Shown here one piece after another: positions 1 to 6,163 of a stretch of 6,887 nt of DNA. The notes beneath the pieces were generated by a model. It did not search any database. It was not told where the DNA came from and saw nothing but the letters and a program-made list of their open reading frames with translations. This DNA is from ZC4RG29 sp032907565 (GTDB taxonomy: Bacteria; Bacteroidota; Bacteroidia; Cytophagales; Cyclobacteriaceae), in assembly GCA_032907565.1 (NCBI GenBank), contig JAJJPK010000016.1, positions 1 to 6,887 on the forward strand, in the 5' to 3' direction. Each line of letters opens with the position of its first letter. Within the stretch, counting starts at the first letter, position 1. Position numbers and translations under genes: made by a program.

Positions 1-843
1 GGTCGCCGGTTTCTCGGCAGGCGCCTTTACCTCGGGTTCGGGTTCAGGTTTTGGTTCCGGTTTAGATTCCGGTATCAGAGGTTCCGGCTCCTGAACTCGT
101 GTTTTCGCGACGATGTCCGGCCAGTTGTCGCCCTCATCCGTATAGCCCGACGATTTCGTGTCCGATTCTTCCCCTGGGATCGCATCGTTACCCATGGGCT
201 TTGGGTTGCGGGGGTGAAGTACACTGAGCGCCGTAACATTGAAGAAGTATATGATGAAGATAAAGAGGGAGAGAATGAGGACGAGAAATGTTCCCCAACC
301 AAACATGCTTTGGAACACTTCGGCCATCGCATCACCAAGTCCCCCGCCCAGGTATGCCCACTCGCCCGGACCATCGTTGAGCCGCGTCATGTATCCCAGC
401 AACAGACTCAGCCAGAGCGTTGCAAAGAGACAAAAGGTAAAAACGGATGCGAGGCGTACGATAGAACGGTGGAACAGGATACGGAAAGACCAGGCGAACA
501 AAAGCGGGGGGATGAAGAATGCAGATATTCCGAACCACCGGAAAATAAAGTAATGCGAAACAATGGCACCGTACAGTCCGAGCCAGTTCTTCGCTTCCTT
601 GCCCGACTCAATCAGCGCCCTGTCGCCGCCAGCCATTACAATGCTCTGATCGGCCTTGCCCGTAAAAAGGTACGAAACAAAGGCAGTAAGTAGGAACACG
701 GAGGTAAGGAGCAGAAAAAATCCAAAAGCAAGTTTTAACCTCGGGTCCTTAAAAAATCCGAAACTGAATTTCGCTTTCTTCGCCTTGTCCTTTTTCTCTT
801 TGGAGGTCCTGAAGGTATTTGACTTAGCCGTATTTTTCGCCAT
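1..843 (-). CDS. ftsK: DNA translocase FtsK, N-terminal part (runs off left edge)
   Basis: FtsK is the septum-anchored, ATP-driven DNA pump that clears chromosome ends from the division plane and helps dimer resolution. Only the first 281 codons are present; the frame is open from the ATG at 843 to base 1. The protein starts MAKNTAKSNTF, has a Lys-rich stretch (residues 16-25), then hydrophobic segments at about 38-60, 88-120, 129-151 and 182-207, which fits the four-helix FtsK membrane domain. The stretches KLAFGFFLLLTSVFL (36-50), SYLFTGKADQS (57-67) and YGAIVSHYFIFRWFGISAFF (91-110) are ones I recognise from Bacteroidota FtsK proteins. From about residue 210 the chain becomes an acidic, Pro/Glu-rich linker (PEPKPEPEPE near 262-271), as expected between membrane and motor domains. 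The Walker-motif motor and gamma domains should lie beyond the window. It is divergent from the sensor kinase gene. I am confident of the family; completeness cannot be judged. Confidence 0.93.
   Translation of the reverse strand, partial: MAKNTAKSNTFRTSKEKKDKAKKAKFSFGFFKDPRLKLAFGFFLLLTSVFLLTAFVSYLFTGKADQSIVMAGGDRALIESGKEAKNWLGLYGAIVSHYFIFRWFGISAFFIPPLLFAWSFRILFHRSIVRLASVFTFCLFATLWLSLLLGYMTRLNDGPGEWAYLGGGLGDAMAEVFQSMFGWGTFLVLILSLFIFIIYFFNVTALSVLHPRNPKPMGNDAIPGEESDTKSSGYTDEGDNWPDIVAKTRVQEPEPLIPESKPEPKPEPEPEVKAPAEKPAT
31..72. repeat. degenerate hexamer tandem repeat in the ftsK linker
   Basis: Seven consecutive hexamers of the type TTCGGG/TTCAGG/TTTTGG/TTCCGG run through this stretch. Read on the minus strand they encode alternating Pro-Glu and Pro-Lys (or Ser-Lys) pairs of the FtsK linker. 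This is low-complexity coding sequence, probably length-variable between strains, and not a separate element. Confidence 0.75.
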
Positions 844-856
844 CGTACTGAATTCG

Positions 857-864
857 CAAAACTA
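857..864 (-). promoter_or_regulatory. probable -7 promoter element of ftsK
   Basis: On the minus strand the sequence reads TAGTTTTG, a full match to the Bacteroidota -7 consensus TAnnTTTG. It ends 13 nt before the ftsK ATG at 843. No clear TTG/TTTG -33 element is visible 17-23 nt further upstream. If used, transcription would begin only about 5-9 nt before the start codon, giving a very short leader. The 844-1014 region between ftsK and the divergent kinase gene holds nothing else that I can support. Confidence 0.45.
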
Positions 865-1014
865 CGGAAAAACATTTAAAATAGCCCGTTGAGCGGCTCC
901 CTATGGAGGGGCGTAACATTGATTTGCCCTATCCCCGAAACCGGTGGGCTCCCAGGCACAGCTTCAACGCACATTTTCACTAACTTACCATGTAGTTCTG
1001 TCAATTATCCACCC

Positions 1015-3192
1015 ATGTCCTTTGAGCTGTCAAGGAGAAAGGATCTCACTGCGCTATTCGCAGGCCTTGCGGCAATCAGTTCTTTTCCCTACGTGTTCAT
1101 CTTTCCTGGCGACCCGCCGTTCCTCAGGATTTCCGCAGGTCTCTTTTTTCTCGTTTGCGTCTCGGCCTACTGGTTGAACCACAAGGGCAGGCACTTCGTC
1201 GCAAAGCACCTGCTGTTCCTGGGTGCGAATGTCTACCTGTTGATCACGGCTTCCGCTTTCGGCCGGGCCACCGGTGAGCAACTGCTCTACATCCCGGTGA
1301 TCTTTGGCGCTGTACTGATCTATGACTTTACTGAAAAACGCAGTCTCATCTTTTCAATTGCTTTCTCCCTGCTCTGTTTGTTGACGCTGGAACTCACTGA
1401 TTACAGGTTGCTGAATGTGGAACTGACGCCCGAGGAGCAACTCGGATACTATTACGGCAACATTGCGCTGACGTTTGTTCTTTCAGTGGTCGCAGCACTG
1501 TTCTATTTCCTGTTATACGCGCGTCAGAATATGCGCAATGAGCAGGTCATCCGGACGTCGCGCGAATCGGAAAGGATCATCGCCTATTTCGCGACCAGCC
1601 TTTACGGCAAGAACACTGTGGAAGAAATCCTCTGGGACGTTGCCAAGAATTGCATTTCCCAATTGGGTTTCGCCGACTGCGTTATTTACCTGGTGAACGA
1701 GAAAACGAATCAGTTAGAGCAAAAGGCAGCGTATGGCCCGAAGAATCCCGATGCGTTTGAGATTGCCAACCTGATTACCATTCCGGTCGGCAAAGGGATC
1801 GTCGGTACAGTGGCGCAGACCGGTGTTGCGGAAGTCATTAACGATACGTCGAAAGACCCTCGCTATATCGTCGACGATGAGCGACGCTTCTCCGAGATCA
1901 CCGTACCGATCGTGTATGAAAATAAAGTCATCGGGGTAATTGACTCGGAGCATCCGCAAAAGAATTTCTTTACCGACACCCACCTTCGCATACTCACGAT
2001 CATCGCGGCCTTGTGTTCGAATAAGATCATTAAGGCACGGGCAGAGGAAGAGATCGTGCAAGCCACCATTGCGCGCCTTGAGGCGGAGAAGATCCGGGAA
2101 GTCGACCGGGTGAAGTCGCAGTTCTACGCACACCTCTCCCATGAGTTCCGCACGCCGCTCACGTTGATCCTGGGACCGCTCGAGGAAATGATCCGGAAGG
2201 CCGGGTCTGCTGACGACCTGGATCAGCTTAAGATGATGCGGTCTAACGGGCAGCGGCTTCTTCAACTCATCAACGACCTTCTGGAATTATCGCGTCTCAA
2301 TGACGGCGTACTAAATCTTGAACTCGCAAGGGCCGACATCGCGTCGCTCGTTCGAACCACGGCGACAAGCTTCCATTCTCTGGCCGGACAAAAACAACTT
2401 GAGATCGATCTTGCCGTTGCCGTCGAGCCTTTCATGATGGCATTCGACGCCACCAAGGTCGAGACTATTCTGATCAACCTGATATCCAACGCTATAAAAT
2501 TCAGTCCGCCGTCCGGCACCATCGAAGTACGGACGGGTATGTCGTCGGGATACTTTACCGTTGCCGTTACAAATCGGTCCCTCCACATCCCGACCAGCCA
2601 GCTCGAGACCATCTTTGAACGAAAACTTTCCCAAGGGGACGGCAACGGTACCGGTGGTCCAACACACCACGGGATAGGACTGGCACTCTCGAAGGAGTTG
2701 GCAGTAATTCACGGGGGCACCATTCACGTAACGTCCGACCAGGACGGAACCCGTTTCACTTTGTCGCTACCCGCTGCACTGCATGCCCCCGGAGCTGGCC
2801 AATCACAACCTTCAAAGGAGCATCCCTCCGTCGCACCATACGATATCGACATGGACTCCATCAGCGACAGCAAACGGCCGGTGGTTTTGATTGTGGAAGA
2901 CAGCGACCAGCTGAGGCTGTTCCTGCGTCGGATACTGGAAGACGACTTTGAATTGGACGAGGCTACTAATGGGAAAGAGGGCCTTATGAAGTGCAGTGAA
3001 ATCGTTCCGGACCTTGTCATAACGGATATCATGATGCCGGAAATGGATGGGCTGGAGCTTTGCCGGCGGCTCCGGGAATCACAGCCCTGGCCGACCTGGA
3101 CAGCAAGCTTGAAGGCCTCCAAACCGGAGCCGATTATTACCTTGCCAAGCCTTTTGAACCCCGCGAATTGCTTACGGCATCCAACAACCTGA
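1015..3192 (+). CDS. membrane GAF hybrid sensor histidine kinase, truncated by frameshift in its REC domain
   Basis: This is the 5' part of a one-chain two-component regulator. Counting from the ATG at 1015, six hydrophobic helices lie at about residues 13-30, 36-55, 62-81, 90-105, 111-128 and 148-170. A GAF domain follows (about 185-345). Next is HisKA with the H-box HLSHEFRTPL (phospho-His H376). The HATPase_c domain has an N-box NLISNAIKFS (N488, N492) and a G2 box GIGLAL (from G553), but its G1 box reads NRSLHIP (520-526) instead of the usual DxGxGI. A receiver domain starts at about 621 (E628/D629 acidic pair, phospho-Asp D671 in TDIMMPEMDG). After about residue 688 the sequence loses homology and stops at 3190-3192. 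The rest of REC and an AraC domain continue in another frame to 3593. The ATG at 1015 is preferred because the frame upstream (from a TTG at 889) is not protein-like. The signal sensed is unknown. As written, the product could autophosphorylate at best and would lack output. Confidence 0.85.
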   Translation: MSFELSRRKDLTALFAGLAAISSFPYVFIFPGDPPFLRISAGLFFLVCVSAYWLNHKGRHFVAKHLLFLGANVYLLITASAFGRATGEQLLYIPVIFGAVLIYDFTEKRSLIFSIAFSLLCLLTLELTDYRLLNVELTPEEQLGYYYGNIALTFVLSVVAALFYFLLYARQNMRNEQVIRTSRESERIIAYFATSLYGKNTVEEILWDVAKNCISQLGFADCVIYLVNEKTNQLEQKAAYGPKNPDAFEIANLITIPVGKGIVGTVAQTGVAEVINDTSKDPRYIVDDERRFSEITVPIVYENKVIGVIDSEHPQKNFFTDTHLRILTIIAALCSNKIIKARAEEEIVQATIARLEAEKIREVDRVKSQFYAHLSHEFRTPLTLILGPLEEMIRKAGSADDLDQLKMMRSNGQRLLQLINDLLELSRLNDGVLNLELARADIASLVRTTATSFHSLAGQKQLEIDLAVAVEPFMMAFDATKVETILINLISNAIKFSPPSGTIEVRTGMSSGYFTVAVTNRSLHIPTSQLETIFERKLSQGDGNGTGGPTHHGIGLALSKELAVIHGGTIHVTSDQDGTRFTLSLPAALHAPGAGQSQPSKEHPSVAPYDIDMDSISDSKRPVVLIVEDSDQLRLFLRRILEDDFELDEATNGKEGLMKCSEIVPDLVITDIMMPEMDGLELCRRLRESQPWPTWTASLKASKPEPIITLPSLLNPANCLRHPTT

Positions 3193-3593
3193 TCACCCAG
3201 CGACGACGCCTACGTGACCATTTCGGGCGCAAGATTATGCTCAAATCCCAGGAATGGGACAAACTGAATGCCGACGAACTCTTCCTGCAGAAGCTTGTCG
3301 CATTGGTGGAGCATCATTTGTCGGACACCGATTTCTCTGTAGAACACCTGCAAAAAGAACTAGGAATAAGCCGGATGCAACTTCACCGGAAACTCAAGGC
3401 CCTTACCGACAAGTCGGCCACGGAATTCATCCGAACGATCCGGCTGAAGATTGCCGCTGAAAAACTCCAGGCAGGGCAGGATAACGTGTCGCAAATAGCC
3501 TATCAGGTCGGTTTTAACAGCCTTTCGTATTTCACCAAGTGCTTTAAGGAACAATTCGGGGTCATTCCATCGGCCTATGCGGCAAAAAATTAA
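3060..3593 (+). pseudogene. detached 3' part of the hybrid kinase: end of REC plus AraC-type HTH
   Basis: This is the displaced C-terminal part of the regulator at 1015. Homology begins at about 3078 with ITALADLDSKLEGL, the beta-4/alpha-4 part of a receiver domain including the conserved Thr (codon 3081), followed by the conserved Lys in YLAKPF (codon 3147). A basic linker leads into an AraC-family HTH: first helix-turn-helix near 3342-3404 (VEHLQKELGISRMQLHRKL), second near 3486-3581 (VSQIAYQVGFNSLSYFTKCF, then FGVIPSAY). In the intact protein this would bind DNA after phosphotransfer, as in Bacteroidota hybrid two-component regulators. The TTG at 3060 is only the leftmost possible start and lies inside the upstream coding frame. 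A better internal start is the ATG at 3237, which would give a 118-residue free-standing HTH protein if translated. Identity of the domains is clear; whether any product is made is not. Confidence 0.82.
3073..3083 (+). other. frameshift/deletion junction inside the receiver domain
   Basis: Upstream, the frame reads ...LCRRLRE with the Glu codon at 3076; downstream, the other frame reads ITALADL with the conserved Thr codon at 3081. In ordinary receiver domains the phospho-Asp and this Thr are about 30 residues (90 nt) apart; here the Asp codon (3025) and Thr codon (3081) are 56 nt apart. The shortfall is 34 nt, which is 3n+1 and therefore also explains the frame change. The missing part would be the segment containing the beta-4 strand (the usual S/T-H-I-P-V-I stretch). 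Confidence 0.75.
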
Positions 3594-3651
3594 CCTCCGA
3601 AGCGCCCCGCTGGCTCTAGGCCGTATTTAAGTGACCTGAACGTTCGATTGA

Positions 3652-3669
3652 AATGGCACACCTGCCATT
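3652..3669. repeat. 7-bp perfect inverted repeat after the kinase gene
   Basis: AATGGCA and TGCCATT are separated by the 4-nt spacer CACC, 58 nt downstream of the kinase/HTH stop codon. In RNA this is a small hairpin. There is no T-run after it, so a standard intrinsic terminator is not shown; it could also be an operator-like site. Confidence 0.4.
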
Positions 3670-3724
3670 GCGGCTGCCCCTGCATCTATTAATAATGGGC
3701 CTAAATCAACGATTTACGCAGTAT

Positions 3725-3753
3725 GTTACACTTGTTGTAATCGTTGTTACAAG
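3725..3753. repeat. short overlapping direct and inverted repeats (GTTACA, TTGTAA/TTACAA)
   Basis: GTTACA occurs at 3725-3730 and 3746-3751. TTGTAA (3735-3740) and TTACAA (3747-3752) form a 6-bp inverted repeat with a 6-nt spacer. Such paired sites can bind a dimeric regulator, but nothing else supports this, and AT-rich DNA produces such matches by chance. Confidence 0.25.
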
Positions 3754-4012
3754 CGTTATATTGATGATTGACTGAAACTTACGACCTTTACCCGTGAGGA
3801 TTTGGGGAATCGTGGGTTTGTGTTTCTATTTTAGCTACAAGGTTTTAAGGAAATAGAGACTTAATTATTAGGGATAATCATTAGGTTTTAATCTTAAACA
3901 GATCCGCCTGCCCGAATCCTCATTTTTTACCTCACCCACCTTAAATCCTGTCCTTCCATCGAAATTTGACCCCTTTGGCCGCGAAGCGGCTCGTGATCTC
4001 GTTTTTGGCCTC

Positions 4013-4020
4013 TAATTTTG
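4013..4020 (+). promoter_or_regulatory. probable -7 promoter element of the lipoprotein gene
   Basis: TAATTTTG is a full match to the Bacteroidota -7 consensus TAnnTTTG and lies 42 nt before the ATG at 4063, giving an expected leader of roughly 35 nt. No convincing -33 TTG is seen at the usual spacing. Confidence 0.45.
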
Positions 4021-4062
4021 CATGTAACTGAACCCCAGTACTTTTTAACCAACCGATTTAGC

Positions 4063-4499
4063 ATGAAGCGCAAATTGTTTTATCCCGTGGGTGCAGTTCT
4101 CGTTGTATGCAGCCTTCTGGCGTGCTCGGACGAGGAAGACAACGCCCCCTTGGAAGGTATTTGGCAGGGTACCTCCGCTCAAGCTAAGTTCTATCCCGCA
4201 GGATCACCCGTCGCGGTGTACGATGAATCCTTGCCCAACTTCTCTCCCGTCATAGAATTCCGGCAGGATGGAACCGCCTCAGTCGACGTGGACGGCAATG
4301 TGACGACCGCAAGAAACTCGTGGCAAACGTCGATTTGCAGAACGACTTTTTCGGAGCATCCGAGACCTTCACCATCAAGGCTCTAACGAGTCGTTCCCTG
4401 GTGCTGGAGTATATTAAGGAAGGAGACGTCGAAGTCCCAGACGTGGGTGTCGTTGAAGGCAAGCTCCAACTCACGCTGACTTTCGAACGCGTTGAATGA
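4063..4499 (+). pseudogene. small secreted lipoprotein, frameshifted near 4310
   Basis: From the ATG at 4063 the product has a lipoprotein signal peptide: MKRK, a hydrophobic core (residues 5-19) and a lipobox LLAC with the lipidated Cys at 21, followed by an acidic SDEED spacer. A WQGTS...FRQDGTASVDVDG region suggests a lipocalin-like beta-rich fold common in Bacteroidota lipoproteins; I do not recognise a specific family. After VTTA the frame turns non-protein-like and stops at 4386. The neighbouring frame from 4311 reads KKLVANVDLQNDFFGASE and continues as plausible beta-rich sequence (TIKALTSRSLVLEYIKEG, then KLQLTLTFERVE) to a TGA at 4497-4499. Adding one base near 4310, for example one A in the GCAAGAAAC run, restores a 145-residue protein. 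The gene is convergent with pyrD, with 6 nt between stops. Function unknown; the frameshift itself is well supported. Confidence 0.75.
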
Positions 4500-4505
4500 C
4501 GATAG

Positions 4506-5564
4506 CTAGCCGCGCATAGCGGGTGTGGCACTTTTCATCTCCGAGAGAATCCTTCGATTAATGCGACGCACAAAACCTGGTCCTTCGTAGATGAACCCTG
4601 TATACACCTGGATAAGATCTGCTCCAGATCGCAGGCGTTCGAGCGCATCATCGGCTGACATGATTCCTCCACATCCGATGATGAGAAAATCAGGACCTAA
4701 TTGACGTCGCAGATATCGAACGACGTCGTTTGCGCGCGCACGCAGGGGAGCGCCGCTTAAGCCTCCATTACCAATCCGTTGGATCTCCGCGACGGGCGTC
4801 GAGAGTCCTTCACGTGATACCGTGGTGTTGGTTGCGATCACACCGTCTGCGTGCGTCTCCCGGAGAATAGCTACAACGTCATCGAGCTGTTCGTTTGAAA
4901 GGTCCGGGGCAATCTTCAGCAGTACAGGCCGCGGCACCTCGCGCGCCAGGCTGCGTTGTTTGATCGCTCCGAGCAGCTGACTTAACGGTTCGCGCTCCTG
5001 AAGCTGACGTAGTCCGGGCGTGTTCGGAGAGCTTACGTTCACAACAAAATAGTCCACATAGGGATATAGTGCATCGAAGCACTGCACATAGTCGTTCAGT
5101 GCATCTTCGTTGGCTGTAGACTTATTTCTACCGATGTTGCCGCCGATGATTACACGTGAGGTGCGTTGCGCCAGCCGCCTTGCTGCCGCGGAAGCCCCGT
5201 CGTTGTTGAATCCCATGCGATTGATCAACGCCCTATCCGCCGGAAGTCGGAAGAGGCGCGGCTTTTCATTGCCGGGCTGTGGCCGGGGGGTTACGGTACC
5301 TATTTCAATGAAACCGAAACCAAAGGCTGCTAAAGAATCCACCGCCTTCGCGTCCTTATCAAAGCCAGCCGCCAGCCCTACGGGGTTCCTGAAGGTCAGC
5401 CCCAAAAAATGGCGCTCAAGACGTTTGTCGTTAACTTCAAATAAATATCGAAACAACCTGTCAAAACCCGGTAGTTTACCCGTAAATTGGAGCAAGTGGA
5501 ACGTGAGGTGATGTATCTTCTCCGCATCCAGGAGAAAGAGCAGCGGACGGATCAGTTTATACAT
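4506..5564 (-). CDS. pyrD: dihydroorotate dehydrogenase (quinone), class 2
   Basis: This enzyme oxidises dihydroorotate to orotate in pyrimidine synthesis and passes electrons through FMN to membrane quinone. The product is 352 residues, near the E. coli PyrD length. The N-terminus (residues 1-45, MYKLIRPLLFLLDAEKIHHL...) matches the amphipathic membrane-association helices that mark class 2 enzymes. Core motifs follow in order: AAGFDK (65-70), EIGTVTP (87-93), NRMGFNNDG (115-123), GGNIGRNK (141-148), NVSSPNTPGLR (176-186, the second Ser, S179, being the probable catalytic base), LLKIAPD (215-221), ATNTT (244-248), GGLSGAPL (267-274), GCGGI (297-301) and IQVYTGFIYEGP (318-329). No key residue appears missing. 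The ATG at 5564 is chosen over the in-frame one at 5582 because the family start aligns there and a -7 element lies between the two. It is divergent from the beta-barrel gene and appears to be a single transcription unit. Confidence 0.96.
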   Translation of the reverse strand: MYKLIRPLLFLLDAEKIHHLTFHLLQFTGKLPGFDRLFRYLFEVNDKRLERHFLGLTFRNPVGLAAGFDKDAKAVDSLAAFGFGFIEIGTVTPRPQPGNEKPRLFRLPADRALINRMGFNNDGASAAARRLAQRTSRVIIGGNIGRNKSTANEDALNDYVQCFDALYPYVDYFVVNVSSPNTPGLRQLQEREPLSQLLGAIKQRSLAREVPRPVLLKIAPDLSNEQLDDVVAILRETHADGVIATNTTVSREGLSTPVAEIQRIGNGGLSGAPLRARANDVVRYLRRQLGPDFLIIGCGGIMSADDALERLRSGADLIQVYTGFIYEGPGFVRRINRRILSEMKSATPAMRG

Positions 5565-5571
5565 GCGGACC

Positions 5572-5601
5572 CAAAGATACAATCTATCTGGGAGGGTTGA
5601 A
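5572..5601 (-). promoter_or_regulatory. probable pyrD promoter
   Basis: On the minus strand TATCTTTG (5579-5572) matches the -7 consensus TAnnTTTG fully. A TTC (5601-5599), one base off the -33 TTG, lies 19 nt upstream. The -7 element ends 7 nt before the pyrD ATG at 5564, so the transcript would be leaderless or nearly so. It also overlaps the in-frame ATG at 5582, which supports the shorter start. Confidence 0.45.
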
Positions 5602-5628
5602 TATTTGTTGAAATTTGTCGTACAATTG
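5597..5628 (+). promoter_or_regulatory. probable promoter of the beta-barrel gene
   Basis: TTG (5597-5599) and TACAATTG (5621-5628, one mismatch to TAnnTTTG) are separated by 21 nt, within the range described for Bacteroidota promoters. The ATG follows 23 nt after the -7 element in an A/T-rich leader without a well-placed Shine-Dalgarno site. The -33 element abuts that proposed for pyrD on the other strand. Confidence 0.45.
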
Positions 5629-5651
5629 CAGGAATTTTAAAAACACATACA

Positions 5652-6152
5652 ATGAAAAAGGTATTATTTACAGCATTGCTCGCAACGGCGATTTCGGTTA
5701 CTGCATCCGCCCAAACACGTATTGGTGGACTGCTGGGTTTTGGATCCGAGATCGAGAGCCTGGCCCTCGGTGCAGTCGGGGAATTCATGATCCAGGACAA
5801 CATGGGAATCTCCCCGCAGGTTGTGTTCTTTTTCGGCAAGAAGGAAGGAGACTTTAAAGAATCTCTGTGGGAAATCAACGGTAACTTCAACTACTATTTC
5901 CTGCAAGAGAATGTAGACCTGTACGGTCTCCTGGGGCTCAATATCGCGAGTTATAAGGTAAAGTACGACGGCCCTTCCTTGCCTGGATTCTCGGCGAGTG
6001 CATCGGATACAGAAATAGGTCTTAATCTGGGTCTTGGCGCAAATTTCCCTGTAAGCAATGACAGCATACTACCTTTTGCTGAACTGAAGTATGTGATCAG
6101 CGACTTTGACCAGCTGTGTATATATGCTGGTGTGAAGTTCATACTGCCATAA
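5652..6152 (+). CDS. small outer-membrane beta-barrel protein
   Basis: The 166-residue product starts with a clear type I signal peptide (MKKVLFTALLATAISVTASA, cleavage expected before Q21). The mature part alternates hydrophobic and polar residues in Gly- and aromatic-rich strands: IGGLLGFGSEIESLALGAVGE (24-44), GISPQVVFFFG (52-62), WEINGNFNYYF (73-83), VDLYGLLGLNIASYKV (87-102), TEIGLNLGLGANF (119-131), ILPFAELKYVISD (138-150) and a C-terminal strand YAGVKFILP. This pattern and size fit the eight-stranded outer-membrane beta-barrel proteins frequent in Bacteroidota (the porin-like OMP_b-brl type), located in the outer membrane. No substrate can be inferred. The strong start context (ATG directly before MKK and the signal peptide) supports the chosen start. 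It is divergent from pyrD and convergent with the DUF4136-like gene, with a repeat-rich terminator region between them. Confidence 0.85.
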   Translation: MKKVLFTALLATAISVTASAQTRIGGLLGFGSEIESLALGAVGEFMIQDNMGISPQVVFFFGKKEGDFKESLWEINGNFNYYFLQENVDLYGLLGLNIASYKVKYDGPSLPGFSASASDTEIGLNLGLGANFPVSNDSILPFAELKYVISDFDQLCIYAGVKFILP

Positions 6153-6163
6153 ACTGACGCCCC

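Larger units (their letters stand above)
3594..4062. other. 469-nt intergenic gap without a convincing gene
   Basis: Between the broken kinase gene and the broken lipoprotein gene I see no ORF with a start and protein-like composition. The region contains a perfect 7-bp inverted repeat (3652-3669), a second repeat cluster (3725-3753), an AT-rich stretch (about 3825-3900), a short GCCGC-GAA-GCGGC hairpin (3978-3990) without a T-run, and a -7 promoter element (4013-4020). The minus strand has a start-less open frame of 47 codons at 3868-4011, which I treat as chance or a relic. Confidence 0.6.

Noticed and set aside
214..693. Plus-strand open frame of 159 codons
   Set aside because: It lies entirely antisense to ftsK, is highly charged with no recognisable domain, and is explained as a shadow of the FtsK coding sequence.
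889..1014. Extended N-terminus of the sensor kinase from a TTG at 889
   Set aside because: The 42 added residues are not protein-like for a membrane sensor, and the frame simply lacks a stop; the ATG at 1015 directly precedes a normal cytoplasmic start and the first membrane helix.
3978..3990. GCCGC-GAA-GCGGC hairpin as a terminator
   Set aside because: The stem is only 5 bp and the T-run begins 11 nt later; it also lies upstream of a gene, not at the end of one.
3868..4011. Minus-strand open frame of 47 codons containing a fairly protein-like stretch (FDGRTGFKVGEVKNEDSG)
   Set aside because: It has no ATG, only an internal GTG, no recognisable family and a stop just upstream; chance or an unidentifiable relic.
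4018..4062. Upstream TTG start for the lipoprotein gene
   Set aside because: The ATG at 4063 directly begins a textbook lipoprotein signal peptide; the extra 15 residues would precede it, and the TTG lies in the -7 promoter element.
5565..5582. Longer pyrD start at 5582
   Set aside because: The six extra residues (MYLWVR) do not fit the family N-terminus, and a -7 element overlaps this start.
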